In this document: piece after piece, positions 8,282-16,826 of the stretch | Layout of the letters: each line of letters begins with the position of its first letter | Position numbering within the stretch: position 1 is the first letter of the stretch | Source: Prevotella sp. UBA2755 | GTDB taxonomy: Bacteria > Bacteroidota > Bacteroidia > Bacteroidales > Bacteroidaceae | Length of the DNA stretch: 64,000 nt | Reading direction: 5' to 3' | Assembly (NCBI GenBank): GCA_002353225.1 | Contig: DEJF01000050.1 | Span: forward strand, 5,123 to 69,122 | Position numbers and translations under genes: made by a program | The notes under the pieces: model-generated | Seen by the model: only the letters and a program-made list of their open reading frames with translations | Databases searched by the model: none | What the model was told of the DNA's origin: nothing

Positions 8282-9169
8282 TCAGCCACGCTGGTCGGCT
8301 CCCCACATCATCTTGTCACGTAAGGTGTGGAAATACTTCTGTCCTGCACGCTTGACGACCTTTACCTTATAGGGAGCCTTGCGAAGGGTCAGACGGGTTC
8401 CCTCACTGCAATTCTCAGAACGACCGTCAAGGGCTACCAGGAAATTATGCGAGCGGCTCTCTACCGTCAGACAGACCTCCGCATTATCAGGAATCACGAT
8501 AGGACGGATATTCAAGGAGTGTGGGGCAACAGCGGTCATCGAGAACACACTTGTTCCTGGCACAATGATGGGACCACCTACTGACAAGGAGTAGGCAGTA
8601 GACCCTGTCGGTGTGCTAACCACCAGTCCGTCAGCCTGATAGGTCGTCAGATAGTCTCCATTCACAGAAGCCCTTATCGAGATCATCGAAGCATTGTCAC
8701 GCTTGAGGATGGCGACATCGTTGAGGGCACAATGATAACCTCTCAAAGGGGTCCCGTCTGTCTCTACGGCAATGGCGGCACGTGTCTCTATCGTATAGTC
8801 ACCCTCATAGATCGACTTCACGATATGCTCAATCTCTCCAGCACTGATATCGGCAAGGAATCCAAGACGTCCCATGTTCACACCTAAGATAGGTATCTGC
8901 TTGTCTCCTACCATGCTTGCCGCACGAAGGAAGGTGCCGTCTCCTCCCATCGAGATGACGAAATCAGCATCAAAAACAGGACCCTCGAACACTTTCACGG
9001 ATGCTACATCCAGATGTTGATGATGCACAAGAAAGTCATAAAACTCCTTTTCTATACAGACATCAGCCTTGCGATCGGAGAGACATGTCAGTATCTTTGC
9101 GATGGATGCCGACTTCTTCGGCTGGTAGGTATTGCCGAAAATGGCGAACCGTAGTTTTCGTGAGGTCAT
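8282..9169 (-). CDS. nadK: NAD kinase
   Basis: Phosphorylates NAD to NADP in the cytoplasm; 295 residues, normal length. The family motifs are clear: GGDGTFLRAA (about residues 75-84), NMGRLGFLAD, LNDVAILKRD, and the substrate-binding glycine-rich segment TPTGSTAYSLSVGGPI. It converges with the sensor-kinase gene (10 bases between stops) and diverges from pdxJ, with which it shares a 124-base promoter region. A -7 box TAACTTTG on the minus strand (9236-9243) lies 67 bases upstream. Confidence 0.97.
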   Translation of the reverse strand: MTSRKLRFAIFGNTYQPKKSASIAKILTCLSDRKADVCIEKEFYDFLVHHQHLDVASVKVFEGPVFDADFVISMGGDGTFLRAASMVGDKQIPILGVNMGRLGFLADISAGEIEHIVKSIYEGDYTIETRAAIAVETDGTPLRGYHCALNDVAILKRDNASMISIRASVNGDYLTTYQADGLVVSTPTGSTAYSLSVGGPIIVPGTSVFSMTAVAPHSLNIRPIVIPDNAEVCLTVESRSHNFLVALDGRSENCSEGTRLTLRKAPYKVKVVKRAGQKYFHTLRDKMMWGADQRG

Positions 9170-9211
9170 AAAATTATCTCCTTTTTTTGCCGTTATTTGA
9201 CAAACATTTCG

Positions 9212-9219
9212 TATCTTTG
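9212..9219 (+). promoter_or_regulatory. -7 box of the pdxJ operon
   Basis: TATCTTTG, 74 bases before the pdxJ ATG. It overlaps the transcribed leader of the divergent nadK promoter, so the two promoters face opposite ways within 30 bases. Confidence 0.7.
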
Positions 9220-9235
9220 CCGTGTATTATGTGCG

Positions 9236-9243
9236 CAAAGTTA
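9236..9243 (-). promoter_or_regulatory. -7 box of nadK
   Basis: The minus strand reads TAACTTTG, a match to TAnnTTTG, giving a leader of about 60 bases before the nadK start. Confidence 0.6.
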
Positions 9244-9293
9244 CAGATTTTTAGTGAAAAAGCGCATAACAAAAGGATAAAAATAGTAAGAAA

Positions 9294-10007
9294 ATGACAA
9301 AACTAAGCGTAAATATCAACAAAATCGCCACCTTGCGCAATGCCAGAGGCGGCAACAACCCTAATGTACTATCTGTCGCACATGATGTGGAAACATTTGG
9401 AGCACAGGGTATTACCGTTCACCCTCGTCCTGACGAGCGGCACATCCGCTACCAAGACGTACGAGACCTGAAACCGCTGATTACCACGGAGTTCAATATC
9501 GAGGGCAACCCCATCGACTCGTTCATCGAACTGGTATTGGAGGTGACTCCCAAGCAGGTGACACTGGTGCCTGACGGTCATGACCAGATCACGAGTAACC
9601 ACGGTTGGGACACCATCGAGAACAAAGCGTTTCTCCAGGATGTCTGCAAGACGTTCAAGGATGCCGGTATCCGTACGAGCATCTTCGTCGACCCCGACCC
9701 GAAGATGGTGGAGGGTGCCAAGGCATGTGGTGCCGACAGGGTGGAACTGTACACCGAGCCCTATGCCTCCCATTATGCCGCCGACCGTGCCGCAGCCATC
9801 GCACCGTTCATCGCTGCCGCCGATGAAGCAAGAAGGGTCGGACTGGGACTGAACGCGGGACACGACCTCTCGCTGGAGAACCTGCACTATTATCATGAGA
9901 TGATCCCATGGACGGACGAGGTGAGCATCGGCCATGCCTTGATATGCGATGCCCTCTATATGGGACTTCGTGAGACGATTAAGCATTACCTACAAGCATT
10001 ACAATAA
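9294..10007 (+). CDS. pdxJ: Pyridoxine 5'-phosphate synthase
   Basis: Condenses 1-deoxyxylulose 5-phosphate with 3-amino-2-oxopropyl phosphate in the DXP-dependent vitamin B6 route. 237 residues, full length for the TIM-barrel family. Recognised by LSVNINKIATLRNARG, HPRPDERHIRYQDV, FNIEGNP, VTLVPD and LGLNAGHDLSLENL. First gene of a rightward run pdxJ, DJ-1 family, ispD, recG with gaps or overlaps of only a few bases. The DXP precursor is shared with the isoprenoid pathway, of which ispD, two genes on, is a step. Confidence 0.97.
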   Translation: MTKLSVNINKIATLRNARGGNNPNVLSVAHDVETFGAQGITVHPRPDERHIRYQDVRDLKPLITTEFNIEGNPIDSFIELVLEVTPKQVTLVPDGHDQITSNHGWDTIENKAFLQDVCKTFKDAGIRTSIFVDPDPKMVEGAKACGADRVELYTEPYASHYAADRAAAIAPFIAAADEARRVGLGLNAGHDLSLENLHYYHEMIPWTDEVSIGHALICDALYMGLRETIKHYLQALQ

Positions 10008-10011
10008 GAAG

Positions 10012-10575
10012 ATGAAGAAAGTTTATGTTTTCCTTGCAGACGGCTTCGAGGATGTCGAAGCACTGATCCCTGTAGACGTATGGCGCCGGGGGGGACTGGA
10101 TGTGACAACAGTGAGTATCATGGGTGACTACACGGTGGAGTCGGCACATGGAGTACGGATGATGGCAGACACCCTCATCGAGGATGTCGATGTGAGTGAC
10201 GCTGACCTGCTCTTCCTCCCTGGTGGAATGCCTGGTGCCAGCAACCTTTACGGCAACCAGCAGGTATGTGAGGCGGTGAAGGCACAAGCAGAGAAAGGAA
10301 AGAAAGTGGCTGCCATCTGTGCCGCCCCTGCTGTCGTCTTAGGACAGTTAGGTATTCTCAACGGCAAGCGTGCCACCTGCTATCCTGGTTTTGAGAACAT
10401 GCTGGAGGGTGCCACCTATACCGGTGGACTGATTACCATTGACGGCAACATCACTACTGGTGAGGGTCCTGCTGCCGCTTTCCCCTTCGCCTACGACCTG
10501 TTAGGACAACTCGTCAGTCCGCAGGTGGCTGACCAGATTGCCGAGGGTATGCGCTTCAAACACCTGATGGCATAA
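10012..10575 (+). CDS. DJ-1/PfpI (ThiJ/YajL-type) protein
   Basis: 187 residues from the ATG at 10012, four bases after pdxJ. A longer frame opens inside pdxJ but its first 21 residues are out-of-frame pdxJ sequence. The DJ-1 fold is shown by FLADGFEDVEALIPVDV with the conserved Glu, LFLPGGMPGASNL, and the nucleophile elbow AAICAAPAVVLG with the reactive Cys. YajL/ThiJ-type members have been linked to glyoxalase, deglycase or chaperone roles, which remain debated; the exact role here cannot be assigned. Its stop overlaps the ispD ATG by one base (TAATG). Confidence 0.93.
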   Translation: MKKVYVFLADGFEDVEALIPVDVWRRGGLDVTTVSIMGDYTVESAHGVRMMADTLIEDVDVSDADLLFLPGGMPGASNLYGNQQVCEAVKAQAEKGKKVAAICAAPAVVLGQLGILNGKRATCYPGFENMLEGATYTGGLITIDGNITTGEGPAAAFPFAYDLLGQLVSPQVADQIAEGMRFKHLMA

Positions 10576-11297
10576 TGGACTATATCATTATCGTGGCTGG
10601 TGGCAAGGGACTGCGCATGGGAGGAGATATCCCCAAGCAGTTTCTGCCAATAGGCGGGAAACCCATCCTGATGCGTACGCTGGAGCGTTTCCGTGCCTAT
10701 AGTGAGACACTGCAGATTATCTTAGTATTACCCGAAGACCAACAGGACTACTGGCTGCAACTCTGCAAGGAATACCACTTTCCCCTCCCCTCAACAGGGG
10801 AGGTCGGGAAGGGTCTCTATCAGATGACGGATGGTGGAGAGACCCGTTTTCACAGTGTACAGCATGGGCTTGCCCTGATTCCCGATGATATGGAAGGGGT
10901 TGTAGGAGTACATGACGGTGTACGACCTTTCCCCAGTATCGAGGTCATCCGCAATTGCTATGAGACGGCACGGAAGAAGAAAGCCGTCATCCCTGTGATC
11001 CCTGTAGTAGAGACCGTCCGCCAGTTATGCGGTGTCAACTCTCAACTCTCAACTCTCAACTTTCAACTCTCAAAAACCGTCCCACGCAACGACTACCGAT
11101 TGGTGCAGACTCCTCAGACCTTCGATATCCAACTGCTGAAAGCCGCCAACCAGCAACCCTATAACGACAACTTCACAGACGATGCCTCTGTCGTGGAGAG
11201 TTATGGCTATGAGATCACCCTCGTGGAGGGCAATAGGGAGAATATCAAGATCACAACCCCCTACGACTTGAAGATCGCGGAAGTACTGATAGGATGA
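10575..11297 (+). CDS. ispD: 2-C-methyl-D-erythritol 4-phosphate cytidylyltransferase with two repeat insertions
   Basis: Third step of the MEP isoprenoid pathway, joining CTP and methylerythritol phosphate. 240 residues. Core motifs are present: VAGGKGLRMGGDIPKQF (nucleotide loop), DGGETRFHSV, VHDGVRPFP and DDASVVES. Two stretches look foreign. Residues about 69-82 (LPSTGEVGKG) are encoded by a GC-rich hairpin, and residues about 154-166 (NSQLSTLNFQLS) by five tandem copies of a seven-base repeat. Both sit where surface loops are expected and leave the catalytic motifs intact. Overlaps recG by four bases (ATGA). Confidence 0.95.
   Translation: MDYIIIVAGGKGLRMGGDIPKQFLPIGGKPILMRTLERFRAYSETLQIILVLPEDQQDYWLQLCKEYHFPLPSTGEVGKGLYQMTDGGETRFHSVQHGLALIPDDMEGVVGVHDGVRPFPSIEVIRNCYETARKKKAVIPVIPVVETVRQLCGVNSQLSTLNFQLSKTVPRNDYRLVQTPQTFDIQLLKAANQQPYNDNFTDDASVVESYGYEITLVEGNRENIKITTPYDLKIAEVLIG
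10781..10818 (+). repeat. In-frame GC-rich hairpin element in ispD
   Basis: CCTCCCCT and AGGGGAGG form a perfect eight-base stem with a CAAC loop, followed by a purine-rich tail (TCGGGAAGGG). Related elements lie in obg, metY and the esterase gene. Confidence 0.8.
11035..11069 (+). repeat. Five-copy heptamer array inside ispD
   Basis: TCAACTC repeated five times (the fourth copy is TCAACTT). Read on the other strand the unit is AGTTGAG, close to the AGTTCAT/AGTTCAG units near fba and at 56126 and 56835. Confidence 0.9.
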
Positions 11298-13396
11298 CGG
11301 ACATACTGCAACAAGATATACAGTTCCTGACCGGTGTAGGACCTAACAGGAGAAAGATGCTCAGTCAGGAACTGGGCATCGAGACTTTTGGTGACTTGTT
11401 GCAGTATTATCCCTATAAACATGTGGATCGCAGTCGCATCTACTCCATCAGGGAACTGACGGGTGACATGCCTTTCGTACAAGTCAAAGGACATATCCTC
11501 AGTTTCGAGACGTTCAAGATGAGTGCCCGTAAGGAACGGGTAGTCGCCCACTTCACTGACGGCAGCGGAAAAGTGATGGACCTGACATGGTTCAATGGCG
11601 GGAAATACGCCAAACAGAATTATAAAATAGGTACGGAGTATATCATCTTCGGACGACCGAATGTCTTTAACGGACGTATTAACGTCACTCACCCTGACAT
11701 CGATCCCGCTGACAAACTGGAACTCTCCACGATGGGTATGCAACCTTATTATAATACTACGGAGAAGATGAAGAAAGCAGGACTTAACTCCCGCAGTATT
11801 GAGCGTCTTGTTAAAACACTCCTCGACACCATCAAGGAACCCCTGCCAGAGACCCTACCCGACTTTATCATCAAGCGCCTGCACCTCATGAGTCGTGACG
11901 AGGCTCTTCGGAAAATCCATTATCCGCAGAATGCCAAGGAACTGGAACAGGCTCGTGTCCGTTTGAAATTCGAGGAACTGTTCTATGTCCAACTAAATAT
12001 ATTAAGGTACGCCAGTGACCATCGCCGTAAATACCGGGGGTATGTTTTCTCACGAGTCGGTGACTACTTCAATTCTTTCTACCACGACCACCTGCCCTTC
12101 CAACTGACAGAGGCACAGAAACGGGTAATTCGTGAGATACGCAAGGACACCGGGTCAGGGCGACAGATGAACCGCCTGCTGCAAGGTGATGTGGGCAGTG
12201 GCAAGACTTTGGTAGCACTCATGTCCATGCTTATCGCCCTTGACAACGGCTATCAGGCTTGTATCATGGCACCAACGGAGATCCTCGCCGAACAGCATCT
12301 GCAGACTATTCAGGACTTCCTGAAAGGTATGGATATCAGAGTAGAACTGCTGACGGGTATTGTGAAAGGCAAGAAGCGGCAGGAGGTATTGACGGGACTA
12401 CAGGACGGCAGCGTGCAGATCCTCGTCGGCACCCATGCCGTCATCGAGGATACCGTCATCTTCTCCAACCTCGGCATGGTGGTGGTTGATGAGCAACACC
12501 GTTTTGGAGTAGCCCAGCGTGCTAAACTATGGAGTAAGAACAGCAACCCACCCCATGTACTGGTGATGACGGCAACACCTATCCCACGTACCCTTGCCAT
12601 GACCCTTTACGGTGATTTAGACGTGAGTGTCATCGATGAACTCCCACCAGGACGCAAGCCCGTGGTCACTACCCATGTCTTTGACCGTAGCATGCCTTCC
12701 CTTTATGACGGACTGCGAAAGCAGATCAACCAAGGCAGACAGGTCTATATCGTCTTCCCACTCATCGAGGAAAGTGAGAAGATCGACCTCAAGAACTTAG
12801 AGGACGGCTTTGAGGTGTTACGACAAGTATTCCCGGAATTCCGACTCAGCAAGGTACATGGTAAGATGAAGCCCAAGGACAAGGAAGAGGAGATGCAGCA
12901 CTTTGTCAAGGGGGAGACACAGATGCTCGTCGCCACTACCGTTATCGAGGTGGGGGTTAATGTGCCCAATGCCTCCGTGATGGTCATTTTAGAGGCTCAA
13001 CGCTTCGGACTTAGTCAGTTACACCAGTTACGTGGACGTGTCGGAAGAGGTGCCGACCAGAGTTATTGTATCTTAGTTACCAACCATCAGTTAAGTGAGG
13101 ACACCCGCAAGAGAATCGACATCATGTGCGAGACCAACGACGGTTTCCGCATCGCAGAGGCAGACTTGAAACTACGAGGTCCTGGTGACCTTGAAGGAAC
13201 ACAGCAGAGTGGCATGGCTTTCGACCTGAAGATTGCCGATATCGCCAGAGACGGACAACTCGTACAAATGGCTCGTGACGAAGCACAGACGATTATCGAT
13301 GACGACCCCGAGTGTGTGTCCAATAAGTATTTGATGCTATGGAACAGACTGCGTCAATTAAGAAAAACAAACGTTAACTGGGCGGCTATTTCCTAA
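11294..13396 (+). CDS. recG: ATP-dependent DNA helicase RecG
   Basis: Branch-migration helicase that remodels stalled forks and Holliday junctions; 700 residues, full length. The N-terminal wedge/OB region begins at about residue 10 (LTGVGPNRRKMLSQELGI). Helicase motifs follow: QGDVGSGKTLVAL (Walker A), MAPTEILAEQH, GTHAVIEDTV, DEQHRFGVAQR (DEQH box), MTATPIPRTLAMTLYGDLDV, TTVIEVGVNVPNAS and QLRGRVGRG. The C terminus is ordinary. It is the last gene of the pdxJ run; ATGA coupling with ispD. Confidence 0.97.
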   Translation: MTDILQQDIQFLTGVGPNRRKMLSQELGIETFGDLLQYYPYKHVDRSRIYSIRELTGDMPFVQVKGHILSFETFKMSARKERVVAHFTDGSGKVMDLTWFNGGKYAKQNYKIGTEYIIFGRPNVFNGRINVTHPDIDPADKLELSTMGMQPYYNTTEKMKKAGLNSRSIERLVKTLLDTIKEPLPETLPDFIIKRLHLMSRDEALRKIHYPQNAKELEQARVRLKFEELFYVQLNILRYASDHRRKYRGYVFSRVGDYFNSFYHDHLPFQLTEAQKRVIREIRKDTGSGRQMNRLLQGDVGSGKTLVALMSMLIALDNGYQACIMAPTEILAEQHLQTIQDFLKGMDIRVELLTGIVKGKKRQEVLTGLQDGSVQILVGTHAVIEDTVIFSNLGMVVVDEQHRFGVAQRAKLWSKNSNPPHVLVMTATPIPRTLAMTLYGDLDVSVIDELPPGRKPVVTTHVFDRSMPSLYDGLRKQINQGRQVYIVFPLIEESEKIDLKNLEDGFEVLRQVFPEFRLSKVHGKMKPKDKEEEMQHFVKGETQMLVATTVIEVGVNVPNASVMVILEAQRFGLSQLHQLRGRVGRGADQSYCILVTNHQLSEDTRKRIDIMCETNDGFRIAEADLKLRGPGDLEGTQQSGMAFDLKIADIARDGQLVQMARDEAQTIIDDDPECVSNKYLMLWNRLRQLRKTNVNWAAIS

Positions 13397-13469
13397 TGCA
13401 AAGTGTTAAATAACACACAATTATTGTTAACGCACACTGCATTTCCTTCCGACTTACCACTTTTTTTAT

Positions 13470-13477
13470 TACCTTTG
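13470..13477 (+). promoter_or_regulatory. -7 box of the cell-wall gene cluster
   Basis: TACCTTTG, 50 bases before the ATG at 13528, fits TAnnTTTG. Confidence 0.65.
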
Positions 13478-13527
13478 CACCGATATTTTTCCTATTGGGA
13501 ACTAATTCGAACCGAAAATAATAAATT

Positions 13528-14484
13528 ATGTTTACTAAAAGACATTTTAAAACTATTGCAATTTCATTCGCATTAACCATAATTGCTATCCCTACCATGG
13601 GACAGGATCTGCTGGCTAAGCAGGCTCCTATCGACCGCAAGATGAAGGCTGTCGACAGCATGGCACTCCACAGACTTATTCAGGCTGAGAGTTATGCCTC
13701 TCCCGCAGCCGACCTCTATAACGACTGGAACAACCGTTATGCCCACAAGGCAACGGTATTGCCCGATTCTTTCCGCATTGACTTGCGTGATTTCTGCATG
13801 CCTACTCCCAGCCGTGTGCTGACCAGTAACTTCGGTGCCCGTTGGGGACGTCAGCACAAGGGGCTCGATATTAAAGTGTACATTGGTGATACCATCCGTG
13901 CCGCTTTCAGTGGTAAGGTACGTATCGTAAGATATGAGGGACGTGGCTACGGTAAGTATGTCGTTATCCGCCACTACAATGGTCTGGAGACCATCTATGG
14001 TCACATGTCCAAGCAACTGGTAACAGAGGAGCAGGAGGTACGTGCCGGTGATCCTATCGGTCTTGGTGGTAACACTGGTCGTAGCACAGGTTCTCACCTG
14101 CATTTCGAGACCCGTCTCTGCGGTATCGCTCTGAACCCAGCCTTGATGTTCGACTTCAAGAATCAGGATGTCGTTAGTGACTACTATGTCTTCCGCAAGT
14201 CCACTTACAACCGTGAGTCTGCCGAGGCAACTCGTCTGCGCGGTGTCGGTGGTGTTGCTATCAATGGCGATCTGGACATCCCACAGCAGTCATACGCTTC
14301 TGCCCAGCCTACCAATACAAAGAAGACTAAGACACATAGCACCCGTTTCCACAAGGTGGCAAAGGGTGAGACCCTTTCTTCTATCGCCCGCAAACGTGGT
14401 ATGACGGTTAGTGCTATCTGTAAGTTGAACCATATCAAGACAACAACCCGTATTAAACCAGGACAAATCCTAAGATATAATTAA
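13528..14484 (+). CDS. Secreted M23 peptidoglycan endopeptidase with C-terminal LysM
   Basis: 318 residues. Hydrophobic signal (about residues 10-26, ending PTMGQ). The LytM/M23 domain spans about residues 95-205 with zinc ligands in HKGLDIKV and GSHLHFETR and the GHMSK histidine, all of which look catalytically intact. A LysM domain closes the protein (about 272-317, HKVAKGETLSSIARKRG). Predicted to cut peptide cross-links of murein from the periplasm. First of three rightward envelope genes. Confidence 0.93.
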   Translation: MFTKRHFKTIAISFALTIIAIPTMGQDLLAKQAPIDRKMKAVDSMALHRLIQAESYASPAADLYNDWNNRYAHKATVLPDSFRIDLRDFCMPTPSRVLTSNFGARWGRQHKGLDIKVYIGDTIRAAFSGKVRIVRYEGRGYGKYVVIRHYNGLETIYGHMSKQLVTEEQEVRAGDPIGLGGNTGRSTGSHLHFETRLCGIALNPALMFDFKNQDVVSDYYVFRKSTYNRESAEATRLRGVGGVAINGDLDIPQQSYASAQPTNTKKTKTHSTRFHKVAKGETLSSIARKRGMTVSAICKLNHIKTTTRIKPGQILRYN

Positions 14485-14496
14485 ACCAAACAATCC

Positions 14497-14513
14497 CACG
14501 GCGTGAAGCCGTT
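14497..14513 (+). other. Small hairpin between two cell-wall genes
   Basis: ACGGC and GCCGT pair around GTGAA; an A-rich run follows. It is the wrong polarity for a rightward intrinsic terminator (no T run), so it is more likely a transcript-stability or processing hairpin, if functional. Confidence 0.4.
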
Positions 14514-14532
14514 GACCAGAAAAAAAATCTAA

Positions 14533-15102
14533 ATGAAACAGAAAATTATGTTTTGCATCTTACTGATGCTTATATCCTCTGTGGATGTCGCATTGGCAAA
14601 GGGCAAGAAAAAGAAAGCAAAGAAAATCCAACGCACAGAGACGGTATATGAGGAAATCGACAACTTCGACTTCCTGTATGCTGACGGCTATGATGTCAAT
14701 ATGAGTTTTGCCTCCACAGATGACATCCTCAACCAAGCAACCTCACTAATTGGTGCACGCTATCGCCTTGGCAGTAAGGGTCCGTATACCTTTGATTGCT
14801 CTGGTTTTACCAGTTACGTATACAAACAGAACAACATCGCGATTGGCTGTTCCTCTCGTGACCAATATGCGCGTAACATCCCTATTCGTCGGGAGGAGAT
14901 GCAGCCAGGTGACCTGGTGTTCTTCACCAGTCCGAACTCTGGTCGTAATGTAGGACATGTGGGTATTGTCCTGGATTACAATCCCATCGACAATACCTTC
15001 ACGTTTATCCATGCCAGCACGAAGAGTGGTGTGAAGATCAGTCACTCCACGGACGGTAACTATAGTCGTCGTTATATTGGTGTCCGTCGTGTCGCAAAAT
15101 AA
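14533..15102 (+). CDS. Secreted NlpC/P60 peptidoglycan hydrolase
   Basis: 189 residues with signal peptide (MLISSVDVALA) and a Lys-rich stretch (KGKKKKAKK). The NlpC/P60 domain spans about residues 70-185: catalytic Cys in FDCSGFTSYV, His in NVGHVGIVLD, and a third polar residue in FIHASTKSG. Expected to cleave murein stem peptides. Follows the M23 gene after 48 bases and precedes the CapA-like gene by six, so the three are probably co-transcribed. Confidence 0.93.
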   Translation: MKQKIMFCILLMLISSVDVALAKGKKKKAKKIQRTETVYEEIDNFDFLYADGYDVNMSFASTDDILNQATSLIGARYRLGSKGPYTFDCSGFTSYVYKQNNIAIGCSSRDQYARNIPIRREEMQPGDLVFFTSPNSGRNVGHVGIVLDYNPIDNTFTFIHASTKSGVKISHSTDGNYSRRYIGVRRVAK

Positions 15103-15108
15103 AACACA

Positions 15109-16134
15109 ATGAAAGCAAAACTTTTCCTATTAACAATATTAGCAGGTTACGCAGTAGCCTGCTTTTCTGATGATATCACCGTTGCTATGACAGGGGATAT
15201 CATGATGGGGACGACTTACCCCGGTATCTCACTGCCTCCAAAGAATGGTGAGGAGGTGTTCCGTGACGTGAAACCCATCCTGCAACGTGCCACCATCGCC
15301 GTTGGTAACTTGGAAGGCACTCTATTAGATGGTGGTAAGAGCACGAAGGGCGGTGGTCCCAATAGTTATTCTTTCCGCACACCAACCAGTTACTCGCATT
15401 TGCTGAAAGATGCCGGTTATGACTTCCTGAGCATGGCAAACAACCATGCCAACGACTTCGGTGCCGAGGGTATCGCCAGCACGGAGCAGCAGTTGACGAA
15501 ACAGGGTATTAAGTTCTCAGGTATTAAGGGACGTGTAGAGTCTGCCGTGGTCGTCCGCAACGGTGTCAAGTTCGGCTTGTGTGCCTTTGGACATAACCAA
15601 TACACCCTCAAGCATCGCGACCTTCAGACCGTCAAGCGTATCATCGACGACCTGAAGAAGAAGTCGGATATCGTCATTGTTTCTTTCCATGGTGGTGCCG
15701 AGGGGCGTTCGAAAAACCATCTGCCGCAAGGTGCGGAGAGTTTCTTAGGAGAGGATCGTGGTTCCCTACGTGAGTTCGCCCATTTCTGTATCGACAACGG
15801 TGCCGACATCGTCTATGGTCATGGTCCCCATGTGGTACGTGCTACTGAGGTTTATAAGGGACGATTCATCGCCTATAGCCTTGGTAATTTCTGTACCCCT
15901 TACGGTATGAGTCTTGCAGGCATCTCCGCTTACTCCCCTGTCGTAGAGATCAAGATCGACAAGCAAGGTCGTTTCCTCAGTGGCAAGATTCACTCCTTCC
16001 TCCAGCAAAAAGGTGTTGGTCCCCGTAAGGATGCCAACCAGAGCGTCGCCCGTGAGATGATGAACCTCACCAACAGTGACGTTCCCCATAGCGAGGCACG
16101 TATTGACAAAGATGGCAATATCAAACTCAAATAA
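15109..16134 (+). CDS. CapA-family metallophosphatase-like exported protein
   Basis: 341 residues with a hydrophobic N terminus (LFLLTILAGYAVACF), possibly a lipoprotein although the lipobox is weak. The PGA_cap/CapA fold is shown by TGDIMMGTTYP, VGNLEGTLLDGG, MANNHANDFG, VSFHGGAEG and VYGHGPHVVR, which carry the metal-binding Asp, Asn and His residues of calcineurin-like phosphatases. CapA is known from poly-gamma-glutamate capsule operons, but no other capsule genes are here; association with murein hydrolases suggests an envelope role. Substrate unknown. Confidence 0.88.
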   Translation: MKAKLFLLTILAGYAVACFSDDITVAMTGDIMMGTTYPGISLPPKNGEEVFRDVKPILQRATIAVGNLEGTLLDGGKSTKGGGPNSYSFRTPTSYSHLLKDAGYDFLSMANNHANDFGAEGIASTEQQLTKQGIKFSGIKGRVESAVVVRNGVKFGLCAFGHNQYTLKHRDLQTVKRIIDDLKKKSDIVIVSFHGGAEGRSKNHLPQGAESFLGEDRGSLREFAHFCIDNGADIVYGHGPHVVRATEVYKGRFIAYSLGNFCTPYGMSLAGISAYSPVVEIKIDKQGRFLSGKIHSFLQQKGVGPRKDANQSVAREMMNLTNSDVPHSEARIDKDGNIKLK

Positions 16135-16203
16135 GCAAGTAGCCTTACTCTTTTAGTTTTGTCCGATGCCAGAGACGATAGTACCACCTTTGGGGGACTA
16201 CTA

Positions 16204-16269
16204 GTTTCCTTCGGGGAAACCAGTGGTTTCCTTACTGGAACCCATCGGTTTCCTACGTGGGAACCAGCC
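16204..16269. repeat. Three-unit 22-base hairpin array
   Basis: Units at 16204-16225, 16226-16247 and 16248-16269, all starting GTTTCCT. Each folds as GGTTTCC, a four-base loop and GGAAACC or a near match; the four loop bases differ in each unit. The bases just before (16182-16203) may be a decayed fourth unit. Confidence 0.85.
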
Positions 16270-16369
16270 TTTTACCCCATTCGGACTACCCATTAACTAT
16301 ATCCAAGCGAAATTGAAGGATAACACGAAAAAGGTACAACTTTATGCTGAATTTCGCAGGTTTTAGGCT

Positions 16370-16463
16370 AAAATCTGCAAATTTGCCATAGAATCTGCAA
16401 ATGTGCAACCATCTATCATCCAGAAAGTTGCGCATTTCATTTGCAGATTTGCAGATTTTTCGC
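16370..16463. repeat. Imperfect palindrome built of AATCTGCAAAT motifs
   Basis: The left side has AAAATCTGCAAATTTGC (16370-16386) and AATCTGCAAATGTGCAAC (16392-16409). The right side (about 16427-16463) carries the same motifs inverted (GTTGCGCATTTC, TTTGCAGATT, GCAGATTTTT). The centre is about 17 bases of unpaired sequence. Confidence 0.7.
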
Positions 16464-16498
16464 AATTTTAAAAATCACATGTAGTATTTTGTCAGGAA

Positions 16499-16681
16499 TC
16501 ATTTTCTCATCATTACCCCCGTAAAGATACGACCTGAGTTGATGCCCAGTCGACGGGCGGAGAAATAATCATTGCATTGCTGGTAGGTACACAGACCGAA
16601 CAGAAGATAAACGGCAGGGTTGTCCTCTTGCAGTTCTTCGTATATCTGCCTACTCACGTAATACTTGTTTACTCTTTTCAC
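16499..16681 (-). pseudogene. 3' fragment of a second pgeF-like gene
   Basis: A 60-residue open stretch whose last 44 or so residues match the C terminus of the complete pgeF at 21442-22191. DYFSARRLGINSGRIFTG is identical in both, and CTYQQ matches CTFQQ. By eye the DNA is roughly three-quarters identical over about 85 bases. The catalytic HAGWRG and metal-binding residues of the family are absent, so it cannot be a working enzyme. It lies in the same orientation as pgeF at the far end of the surface-protein gene between them. The first 15 or so residues show no clear match. It could be translated as a short peptide, but a relic is more likely. Confidence 0.8.
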
Positions 16682-16743
16682 TGTACTTCATTGTTAATCC
16701 TTTTCTTTTTACCTAAATTATTAATACTATAAATATAACTCAC

Positions 16744-16777
16744 AAAAAAGCATCCGCAGGAGTGAATCCTACGGATG
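16744..16777 (-). terminator. Intrinsic terminator of the surface-protein/peptide operon
   Basis: CATCCGCAGGA and TCCTACGGATG pair (one wobble) around GTGAA; on the minus strand the stem is followed by six T. It lies 50 bases after the peptide gene stop. Confidence 0.8.
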
Positions 16778-16826
16778 TCTTGTTCCACGATGTATTGTGT
16801 TGGATTATCTCGTCCCTGTAGGCAGG

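Larger units (their letters stand above)
16135..16498. other. 364-base gene-free region with hairpin repeats
   Basis: Contains a 22-base-period hairpin array (16204-16269) and a long imperfect palindrome (16370-16463). I see no credible reading frame. Confidence 0.8.

Noticed and set aside
16204..16463. Integron or transposon end
   Set aside because: No integrase, transposase or target-site duplication is visible; palindromes alone are not enough.
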